From contig NZ_CAJULS010000139.1 in assembly GCF_910587525.1 (NCBI RefSeq), positions 1-5,844 of the forward strand: a stretch of DNA of 5,844 nucleotides. The letters are read 5' to 3'. The first letter of the stretch is position 1; the number at the start of each line of letters is the position of its first letter. Below the pieces are notes generated by a model that searched no databases, was not told the DNA's origin, and saw only the letters and a list, made by a program, of their open reading frames with translations. The stretch is from an uncultured Oscillibacter sp. GTDB lineage: Bacteria; Bacillota; Clostridia; Oscillospirales; Oscillospiraceae. Shown here one piece after another: positions 1-5,212 of this stretch. The translations under genes and the position numbers were made by a program.

Positions 1-1413
1 GTAGCCGTAGATCTCCGCCATCTCCTTGTTCTCCGGCAGAATCCACCGGGAGGGAATGCCGTAGGCGGGCTCGATGGTCTCAATGCCGTCCACCTCTCCC
101 AGAGGATTGGCCGGCTCCAAGGCCAGGTAATAGTCCACCAGGATCTCGCCCCGGGCAACCTCCTCGCCCCGGATGCGAATGACATACTGGTTCGTTCCCA
201 GGGACGAGGCGTCATGGAGGCGGATAGAGGGAAAGACGAAGCCCATATCCTGGGCGTACTGCCGCCGGAAGATGACGATGCGGCTGATGAGCTTGCCGCC
301 GTGGCTCTCGTCCACCATGGGGATCAGACTGTATCCGAACTCCATCTCCACGGGCTCCACAGACAGCAGGGAGTAGACGTTGTTGATGTCCTTGTAATAG
401 TCGGTCTCGCTGGGGGCCGCGGCCTCCGGCTGGATCTCCGCACTTTGAGCGGCGGCCTCCTCTGCGAGGCGCTCCTGCTCCATACGGCGGCTGATAAACA
501 CGCCGCCGCCCACCAGCACGCCGCCGCCCAGGGCCAGGGCCAGATGGGGCGTATTGGGGATTGCCGCCAAAAACCACAGGATAATGCCGGTGGTCATAAT
601 GGCTCTCGGCTGGGCCTTGAACTGCTTGAGGACATCCTTGTTCAGACTGCCCTCGGACACCGACCGGGTGACAATCATACCGGTGGCGGTGGAGATCATC
701 AGCGCAGGCAGCTGGGACACCAGGCCGTCGCCGATGGTGACAATGGAATAGCGGGTCAGGGCGGTGGTAAATTCGCCGTGGTTTATGAGAATCTCAATGA
801 GCACGCCGCCCAGGAAGTTGATCATGGTGATCAGAAGCGACATAACCGCGTCGCCCTTGACGATCTTGGTGGCGCCGTCCATGGCGCCGTAGAAATCGGC
901 CTCCTTCTGGATCTTGTTCCGCCGGTCCCGGGCCCCCTGCTCATCAATGAGACCGGAGGAGAGGTCTGCGTCAATAGCCATCTGCTTGCCGGGCATGGCG
1001 TCCAGCGTAAAGCGGGCGGCCACCTCGGCCACGCGCTCGGCGCCCTTGGTGATGACAATAAACTGCACCAGCACGATGATAAGGAAGATAACCACGCCAA
1101 TGATGATATTGCCGCCGGTGATCAGATTGCCGAAGTTCTGGATGACCTCGCCGGCATAGCCGTGCCAGAGAATCTGCCGGGTGGTGGACACGTTCAGTCC
1201 CAATCGGAACAGCGTGGTGATCAGCAGCAGGGACGGGAAGATGGAAAACTCCAGCGCGTCCGAGATATTCATGGTGATCATGAGAATCATGATCGAAAGG
1301 CCGATATTGATAATCAGCAGAAAGTCTAAAAGCTGGGTTGGCAGCGGGATGATCAAAAACAGAACGATAATCACGACGCCAAGGGATATTGCATTGTTCA
1401 GTATCCGCTTCAC
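1..1413 (-). CDS. flhA: Flagellar export gate protein FlhA, N-terminal 471 residues (3' end outside window)
   Basis: FlhA is the membrane gate and proton-coupled motor of flagellar type III export; its cytoplasmic ring docks chaperone-substrate complexes. From GTG at 1413 the frame is open to base 1 (471 codons), about two thirds of a normal 680-700 residue protein. Hydrophobic segments fill about 9-45, 55-70, 100-122, 190-215, 230-250 and 272-307. The FHIPEP-family signature is at 116-150 (VQFIVITKGAERVAEVAARF, then TLDAMPGKQMAIDADL). R127, R134, D138, D188 and D229 align at a constant offset of 20 with the functionally important Salmonella FlhA residues R147, R154, D158, D208 and D249 (recalled from the literature). 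A charged linker at 309-338 leads into the cytoplasmic domain (from about DYYKDIN, 338-344). The segment ends in WILPENKEMAEIYGY at the start of the conserved FlhAC region. The C-terminal substrate-docking part cannot be judged. The gene order next to flhB supports the call. Confidence 0.97.
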   Translation of the reverse strand, partial: MKRILNNAISLGVVIIVLFLIIPLPTQLLDFLLIINIGLSIMILMITMNISDALEFSIFPSLLLITTLFRLGLNVSTTRQILWHGYAGEVIQNFGNLITGGNIIIGVVIFLIIVLVQFIVITKGAERVAEVAARFTLDAMPGKQMAIDADLSSGLIDEQGARDRRNKIQKEADFYGAMDGATKIVKGDAVMSLLITMINFLGGVLIEILINHGEFTTALTRYSIVTIGDGLVSQLPALMISTATGMIVTRSVSEGSLNKDVLKQFKAQPRAIMTTGIILWFLAAIPNTPHLALALGGGVLVGGGVFISRRMEQERLAEEAAAQSAEIQPEAAAPSETDYYKDINNVYSLLSVEPVEMEFGYSLIPMVDESHGGKLISRIVIFRRQYAQDMGFVFPSIRLHDASSLGTNQYVIRIRGEEVARGEILVDYYLALEPANPLGEVDGIETIEPAYGIPSRWILPENKEMAEIYGY

Positions 1414-1420
1414 GCGCCGG

Positions 1421-1429
1421 TCACCTCCC
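1421..1429 (-). promoter_or_regulatory. Ribosome binding site deciding the flhA GTG start
   Basis: The minus strand reads GGGAGGTGA, complementary to the 16S 3' end, with a 7-base spacer to the GTG at 1411-1413. No in-frame ATG lies near this position, so GTG is the best start. Confidence 0.82.
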
Positions 1430-1451
1430 GCTCCGTAAGTTCCTTTCTGCC

Positions 1452-1470
1452 GCCGGGCCTCACGCCCGGC
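1452..1470 (-). repeat. Perfect GC-rich inverted repeat (7-bp stem, 5-base loop)
   Basis: On the minus strand GCCGGGC-GTGAG-GCCCGGC can form a stable hairpin in the flhB-flhA leader. It is followed by GGCAGAAAGG rather than a T tract, and the other strand also lacks one, so it is not a standard rho-independent terminator. It could be an mRNA processing or stability element, or partly attenuate transcription into flhA; this is an inference. Confidence 0.65.
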
Positions 1471-1498
1471 CTTCCCGCCCTGCGGCGAGACGGCCCCG

Positions 1499-2566
1499 TT
1501 ATTTTACCAGTCGTTTATCTTTATCCAGCCGGAAGATGTAGACCAGCACCTCCGCCACCGGGCCGTAGAGCTCCGGGGGAATCTCCTGATCCAGCTCCGT
1601 GGAGGCGTAGAGGGAACGGGCCAGGGGCACGTTTTCGATCACTGCCACGTTGTGCTCCTCGGCGGTCTTCACAATCCGCAGAGCCAGCTCATCCTGTCCC
1701 TTGGCCAGGACAATAGGCGCGGCATCCTGCTCCGGCTTATACCGCAGCGCCACCGCAAAGTGGGTGGGGTTTCGGATAACCACATCGGCAGAGGGCACTT
1801 GCTGCATCATCCGCCGCTGAGCCCGCTCCCGCTGGATCTGCTTGATCTTTCCCTTGACCTGGGGATCGCCTTCCGTCTGTTTATACTCTTCTTTAATTTC
1901 CTGCTTGCTCATTTTCAGCTGCCGCTCGTAGTCCCACCATTGGTACATAAAGTCCAGCGCAGCCACAGCAATAAAGGCAATGGCAATTCGAATCACCATA
2001 CCCTTGGCGCTGTCAAAGAGGTGCATGCAGGCCGCCTGCAGGTCCGTATAGAGATACTTGTAACTCTCCTGGACCATATCCTTCAGGCTGATGTAGATAA
2101 TCACCAGCAGCAAAATAATTTTAATAATGCCCTTCAGTGCGTCAATCACGCTCTTCAGGGAGAACAGCCGCTTGAGTCCCTGTAAGGGGCTGATCCGGCT
2201 GAACTTTGGCCGCAGCAGCTCGCCGCTGACCAACAGTCTTGTCTGCGCAAAGGTAGCCATAATGGCGCAGATGGCAGTGACCAGCAGCAGCGGCAGAACG
2301 GCCCGCACCAGCAGCATAAGCCCCTGGTGCTCCAGCTCTGCCACCTGATCCCCTACCGGGAGGCTTCCCCCGCAGGCCGTCAGGCACGCAATCATAAAGT
2401 CGGCCACCTCGCGGACGATATTGCCGGCCAGCAGCCACAACGCCACACAGGAGCCCAGCAGCGTCGTCACTGACACTGCGTCCTGGCTAAGGAAGACGTT
2501 GCCTTTTTTTCGTTCGTCCCGCCGTTTTTTAGGTGTCGCCTTTTCGGTTTTGGAACCTTCGGCCAA
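1499..2566 (-). CDS. flhB: Flagellar export apparatus protein FlhB (autocleaving specificity switch)
   Basis: FlhB is an export-gate protein that cleaves itself to switch secretion from rod/hook to filament substrates. The 355-residue product is of normal length (about 350-380). It has the family N-terminus (SKTEKATPKKRRDERKKGNV), four membrane segments at about 31-50, 84-107, 143-162 and 190-208, then a charged linker and the cytoplasmic domain. The autocleavage motif NPTH is intact at residues 266-269, next to the position of Salmonella FlhB N269/P270. The domain continues with APIVLAKG and ENVPLARSLY, ending in IPPELYGPVAEVLVYIFRL. The start is TTG at 2564-2566. Stop TAA is at 1499-1501. 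It follows fliR and precedes flhA after an 85-base gap, the standard order. The NPTH motif also occurs in injectisome homologues, but the surrounding genes make it flagellar. Confidence 0.97.
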   Translation of the reverse strand: MAEGSKTEKATPKKRRDERKKGNVFLSQDAVSVTTLLGSCVALWLLAGNIVREVADFMIACLTACGGSLPVGDQVAELEHQGLMLLVRAVLPLLLVTAICAIMATFAQTRLLVSGELLRPKFSRISPLQGLKRLFSLKSVIDALKGIIKIILLLVIIYISLKDMVQESYKYLYTDLQAACMHLFDSAKGMVIRIAIAFIAVAALDFMYQWWDYERQLKMSKQEIKEEYKQTEGDPQVKGKIKQIQRERAQRRMMQQVPSADVVIRNPTHFAVALRYKPEQDAAPIVLAKGQDELALRIVKTAEEHNVAVIENVPLARSLYASTELDQEIPPELYGPVAEVLVYIFRLDKDKRLVK

Positions 2567-2573
2567 CGGTCAT

Positions 2574-2581
2574 CCCCCCTT
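2574..2581 (-). promoter_or_regulatory. Ribosome binding site deciding the flhB TTG start
   Basis: The minus strand reads AAGGGGGG, 7 bases before the TTG at 2564-2566. A TGA stop in the same frame lies two codons upstream of the TTG, so no earlier start is possible. The next in-frame ATG (residue 58) would remove the conserved N-terminus. Confidence 0.8.
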
Positions 2582-2612
2582 AAGGCCCTGTCGTTTCCCG
2601 CCGGGGCTCCTT

Positions 2613-3377
2613 CTAAAGGAGGCCCAGCAGAGTGTGCATGCTGTCCAGCATGGCCATCTCCGCCTCCAGCAGGTATTCGCTGAACGGTGCCATCAGCAGA
2701 AGAAGCAATGCCAAACCGATAATCACTTTCAGCTCGATATTGATGGAAAACACATTGATCTGCGGGATAACCTTCATCAAAACCCCCATGCCCAGCTGTC
2801 CCAGCAGCTCCGCTGCCAGAATAGGCATGCACAGCTTCACTGCCAGCACAGTGCACTCCACAAAGAGTTCCAGCATGGCGTTGGCCGCATCTGTTCCCAG
2901 TGTAACAGTGCCGAAGGGCACCACCTCATGGGAAGTCAGCATCAGCCGCAGCAGGGTGTGGTGGCCTCCTGCGGCGAAAAACAGCAGCGTCATCAGCGTG
3001 TTGAGCAGCATACTGCTTACCGACAGATTGGCCTGGGCGCTGGCGTCATAGACTTGATTCATGGTCATGCCCATCTGGGTGTCAATGGCATGGCCCGCCA
3101 GCTGCGGAATATAGAAGAAAAAATTCATCACCAGCCCCAGCAGATATCCCAGCGCCATCTCCAGCAAAATGCAAAATGCCATTTCGATAATGCTGCCTGG
3201 AGTCCGTACTGTGACCGGCGCCGTGAAAGAGATCACAAACACCGACAGCACCAGCACAAATCCGCTGCGAAAAATTCCCGGGATATTCCGCCGGCCCAGG
3301 ACAGGGTTGAACAGCACAAATCCGCTTATACGGGCTGTGATATACAAAAAGAGCGTCAGCTCGGCCCAATCGATCAT
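2613..3377 (-). CDS. fliR: Flagellar type III export pore protein FliR
   Basis: FliR is a polytopic membrane protein that completes the FliP/FliQ/FliR pore and contacts FlhB. The 254-residue product matches the family length (about 260) and has several hydrophobic segments. Diagnostic patterns are the ARISGFVLFNPVLGRRNIP region near the N-terminus (about 15-33), QLAGHAIDTQMGMTMNQVYD in the middle, and MPILAAELLGQLGMGVLMK followed by VIPQINVF near the C-terminus. The start ATG at 3377 has GGAG (3386-3389) 8 bases upstream. Translation ends at TAG 2613-2615. The gene is 13 bases after fliQ and 46 bases before the flhB start. In some Clostridia FliR is fused to FlhB; here the two are separate genes in different frames. 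Confidence 0.95.
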   Translation of the reverse strand: MIDWAELTLFLYITARISGFVLFNPVLGRRNIPGIFRSGFVLVLSVFVISFTAPVTVRTPGSIIEMAFCILLEMALGYLLGLVMNFFFYIPQLAGHAIDTQMGMTMNQVYDASAQANLSVSSMLLNTLMTLLFFAAGGHHTLLRLMLTSHEVVPFGTVTLGTDAANAMLELFVECTVLAVKLCMPILAAELLGQLGMGVLMKVIPQINVFSINIELKVIIGLALLLLLMAPFSEYLLEAEMAMLDSMHTLLGLL

Positions 3378-3390
3378 ACGGCCAACTCCG

Positions 3391-3651
3391 TCAGGAGCCG
3401 ATCAGGGCAAAAATCTCCCTGGTATACTCCTGCAGGGACTCCAGCATCCAACCTCCGCCCAGCAAAAGGACGGTGACAATGACGCTCACCTTGAGAATGA
3501 AGCCGATGGTCTGCTCATGGATCTGGGTGACAGCCTGAAAAATGGCCACCACCACGCCCACCAGCATACTCAGCACCAGCATGGGGCCGCCCAGCTTGAT
3601 AACCAGGCCGACGGCGTCCCGCATCAGATCTGACACAGCGGCTGCATCCAT
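3391..3651 (-). CDS. fliQ: Flagellar type III export pore protein FliQ
   Basis: FliQ is a small subunit that packs around FliP and FliR in the export pore. The 86-residue product is close to the family norm (about 89) and has the expected helical hairpin, with hydrophobic helices at about 16-38 and 48-68. Family marks are the LGGPMLVLSMLVGVVVAIFQAVTQI segment, in which the G...FQ..TQI.EQT pattern is typical of FliQ, and the following EQTIGFILK. Translation starts at the ATG at 3651 behind GGGAGGT and ends at TGA 3391-3393. It lies between fliP and fliR in the canonical order, with 13 bases to the fliR start. Confidence 0.95.
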   Translation of the reverse strand: MDAAAVSDLMRDAVGLVIKLGGPMLVLSMLVGVVVAIFQAVTQIHEQTIGFILKVSVIVTVLLLGGGWMLESLQEYTREIFALIGS

Positions 3652-3658
3652 CTCTCAG

Positions 3659-3665
3659 ACCTCCC
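3659..3665 (-). promoter_or_regulatory. fliQ ribosome binding site
   Basis: The minus strand reads GGGAGGT, 7 bases before the fliQ ATG (3649-3651). Its last three bases (GGT) can pair in a weak 5-bp stem, AGACC (3672-3676) with GGTCT (3657-3661), which might modulate access. The stem is an inference from complementarity only. Confidence 0.7.
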
Positions 3666-3692
3666 TTCTCCGGTCTCCATCGGGCACACGCC

Positions 3693-4367
3693 CTAGTTGA
3701 ATCCCACTACCAGCTGTGAAAACAGAAGCTCCCATCCGTTCAGCGACACAAACAGCAGCAACTTAAACGGCGCGGAGATCATAGACGGCGGCAGCATGAT
3801 CATACCCATGGACATCAGCGTACAGGAGACCACAATGTCGATCAGCATAAAGGGGATATACAGCAGCAGTCCGATGGTAAAGGCCCGCTGGAGCTCCGTG
3901 GTCATAAATGAGGGGATGATAATCCGCATGGGCAGCTCCATAGCCGTAGCCTCATCGATGGTATCCGGCGTGTCCACATGTGCCAGGTCGCAGAACATCC
4001 GCATGGTGTTCTCCCGGGTGTTGCGGATCATGAAGTCCTTCAGCGGAACAGAGGCCAGGTCCAGAAACTCCTCCTGGCTGATCTCCTCCGCCACATAGGG
4101 GTCATAGGCCTCGGTCTTGATCTGGGAAAAGGTAGGGGCCATGGTGAAATAAGTCAGGATCAGCGCCAGTCCCACCAGCACCATGTTGGGCGGTGTCTGC
4201 TGGGTGCCCATGGCCGTGCGCAGGAAAGAAAAGGAGATGATATACCGGGCAAAGGAGGTCATCATCACCAGAAGCGACGGCAGCAGCGTAATCATGGTAG
4301 TCAGGAACAAAACCTCCAGAACCTGTACGCTGTCGCCGTTGATACTGATCAGACCCTCTGGCAGCAA
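3693..4367 (-). CDS. fliP: Flagellar type III export pore protein FliP
   Basis: FliP is the core subunit of the FliP/FliQ/FliR export pore in the basal-body membrane. The product has 224 residues, similar to Bacillus FliP (about 221). Hallmarks are MTSFARYIISFSFLR at 36-50, GTQQTPPN at 54-61, the following GLALILTYFTMAP, and the C-terminal MSMGMIMLPPSMIS and PFKLLLF segments. Hydrophobic helices lie at about 14-36, 62-78 and in two C-terminal segments. The start is the TTG at 4365-4367, the only codon well placed behind GGAGGTGA; the upstream in-frame GTG (4374-4376) lies within that Shine-Dalgarno. The N-terminus (LPEGLISINGDSVQ) has no positively charged n-region, so I see no cleavable signal peptide of the kind found in proteobacterial FliP. 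The frame stays open upstream through fliO, but that part is a shadow of fliO. The gene sits 5 bases after fliO and 41 before fliQ. Confidence 0.96.
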   Translation of the reverse strand: MLPEGLISINGDSVQVLEVLFLTTMITLLPSLLVMMTSFARYIISFSFLRTAMGTQQTPPNMVLVGLALILTYFTMAPTFSQIKTEAYDPYVAEEISQEEFLDLASVPLKDFMIRNTRENTMRMFCDLAHVDTPDTIDEATAMELPMRIIIPSFMTTELQRAFTIGLLLYIPFMLIDIVVSCTLMSMGMIMLPPSMISAPFKLLLFVSLNGWELLFSQLVVGFN

Positions 4368-4372
4368 TTCCC

Positions 4373-4380
4373 TCACCTCC
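4373..4380 (-). promoter_or_regulatory. Ribosome binding site deciding the fliP TTG start
   Basis: The minus strand reads GGAGGTGA, a near-perfect Shine-Dalgarno. It is 5 bases before the TTG at 4365-4367 and overlaps the fliO stop codon TGA (4373-4375). This supports the TTG as the fliP start and suggests translational coupling of fliO to fliP. Confidence 0.8.
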
Positions 4381-4771
4381 GCCCTTTCTGGCGCAAAACC
4401 GTATTCAGCACCTGGCGGAAGCTGGGTGTCCCGCTCTGATCCTCCGTCTCCGCTTGCCTCCGCCAAAGGGCGGCCTCCTCCGCTGTAAACTCCGCCAGCA
4501 TAGTGATGTCCGAGCCGGTAACTCCCAGGAGAAAATATCGCTCTCCCGCCTGAGCCACCACGAGCTTCTGCTCCCGTCCCAGCGGCAGCTGGGCCAGGAT
4601 TGCAAGCCCCCCTCCCGCCTTCAGCGGGCCGAAGACGCCCAAGCCTCCCCGGCCTGCCACGTACTTGGTAAACCAGTAGGCCAAGCCGATGATCACAATG
4701 ACGCTGACAACCATCCACAACAGGGAAAAGATGGGATTTCCCTCCAACATTTCGGGATTATCTCCCAACAT
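4373..4771 (-). CDS. fliO: Flagellar biosynthesis protein FliO (FliO/FliZ family)
   Basis: FliO is a small bitopic membrane protein that helps assemble or stabilise the FliP ring of the flagellar export gate. The 132-residue product has one membrane segment at about 15-35 (FSLLWMVVSVIVIIGLAYW). A cytoplasmic FliO-type domain follows at about 55-95, with LAQLPLGREQKLVVAQAGER and YFLLGVTGSDITMLAE, then a charged tail. FliO is poorly conserved, so the assignment rests on this LPLG...LLGVT pattern plus its position just before fliP. The start at 4771 lies 5 bases after the cheY stop, and its Shine-Dalgarno is weak (GGGTGAG about 11 bases upstream). A second in-frame ATG (residue 8, 4748-4750) has a similar GGGAG 11 bases upstream, so the exact start is uncertain. 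The stop codon TGA (4373-4375) sits inside the fliP ribosome binding site. Confidence 0.88.
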   Translation of the reverse strand: MLGDNPEMLEGNPIFSLLWMVVSVIVIIGLAYWFTKYVAGRGGLGVFGPLKAGGGLAILAQLPLGREQKLVVAQAGERYFLLGVTGSDITMLAEFTAEEAALWRRQAETEDQSGTPSFRQVLNTVLRQKGRR

Positions 4772-4776
4772 TTTAA

Positions 4777-5145
4777 TCAGGGCTCACCCAGGATGTTGGT
4801 CACAGTCTTCAGCACCCGGTCAGGCTTAAAGGGCTTGACAATGAAGTCCTTGGCGCCGGAGCGCACCGCGTCCATGACCATGCTCTCCTGGCCCATGGCG
4901 GAGCACATGACCACGTTGGCGCCGCTGTCCTTGGCGCGGATAGCCTTCAGCGCCTCCAGGCCATCCATATTGGGCATCGTGATGTCCATGATCACCAGGT
5001 CCGGGCCAATCTCACCGAATTTCTCCACCGCGTCGGCGCCGTCCACAGCCTCAAAGAGCTCGGTATACCCGTTCTTGCTCAGGGTGTCCTTGATCATCTT
5101 CCGCATGAATGCGGCATCGTCCACCAACAAAATCTTTTTAGCCAT
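4777..5145 (-). CDS. cheY: Chemotaxis response regulator CheY
   Basis: CheY is a single-domain receiver protein phosphorylated by CheA; CheY-P binds the flagellar switch (FliM/FliY) and changes rotation direction. From the ATG at 5145 it has 122 residues, the usual CheY length, and no output domain. The phosphorylation site is complete: acidic pair D9-D10, phosphoacceptor D54 (MDITMP), S82 at the Thr/Ser switch position (MCSAMGQ) and K104 (FIVKPF). The AAFMR, CSAMGQ and GAKDFIVKPF segments closely match the Bacillus type. The frame extends to a TTG at 5166, but the ATG at 5145 begins the standard MAKKILLVDD. It is preceded by GAAAAGGA (5157-5164), with an 11-base spacer after AGGA. The gene lies 67 bases after fliY and 5 bases before fliO, as in the Bacillus fla/che operon. 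It is not CheB, because there is no methylesterase domain. Confidence 0.96.
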   Translation of the reverse strand: MAKKILLVDDAAFMRKMIKDTLSKNGYTELFEAVDGADAVEKFGEIGPDLVIMDITMPNMDGLEALKAIRAKDSGANVVMCSAMGQESMVMDAVRSGAKDFIVKPFKPDRVLKTVTNILGEP

Positions 5146-5212
5146 TGTCGTATCCATCCTTTTCAATCTTATTGATTTGCATATTTCGTATGATTATCCC
5201 TGTATCTGCGTC
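5146..5212 (-). other. AT-rich fliY-cheY intergenic gap
   Basis: This 67-base spacer is clearly richer in A and T than the flanking genes. It holds the cheY ribosome binding site (GAAAAGGA, 5157-5164) and a small inverted repeat on the minus strand (CATA-CGAAA-TATG). I see no convincing sigma-A or sigma-D promoter pair (no GCCGATAT-type -10) and no terminator. Confidence 0.5.

Larger units (their letters stand above)
1414..1498 (-). other. flhB-flhA intergenic gap with GC hairpin
   Basis: At 85 bases this is the longest spacer in the window. It contains the perfect 7-bp inverted repeat listed separately, a smaller potential stem upstream of it (CCGC-AGG-GCGG on the minus strand) and the flhA Shine-Dalgarno. 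No promoter consensus is evident. Confidence 0.6.

Noticed and set aside
214..1329. Long plus-strand open frame (371 codons) opposite flhA
   Set aside because: It lies wholly antisense to a clear FlhA. Its translation is rich in His, Gly and Asp with no recognisable domain, as expected for a shadow frame in GC-rich DNA.
1452..1470. Hairpin as a rho-independent terminator
   Set aside because: No T tract follows the stem on either strand, and flhA continues the operon immediately downstream with its own strong ribosome binding site.
2571..2573. ATG just upstream of flhB as an alternative start
   Set aside because: It is out of frame with FlhB, meets a stop after 14 codons and directly abuts the Shine-Dalgarno used by the TTG at 2566.
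2421..3476. Plus-strand open frame (351 codons) opposite fliR and the flhB start
   Set aside because: It is antisense to two well-supported genes, and its product is Gln/His-rich and low in complexity. No ribosome binding site or family pattern was seen.
3693..4718. Extended 341-codon FliP frame suggesting a fused or N-terminally extended FliP
   Set aside because: The first 117 codons overlap fliO in another frame and have no FliP similarity. The strong Shine-Dalgarno and family length place the start at the TTG at 4367.
5146..5166. Seven-codon N-terminal extension of CheY from a TTG at 5166
   Set aside because: The extension would cover the GAAAAGGA ribosome binding site, and CheY homologues start at the MAKKILLVDD equivalent.
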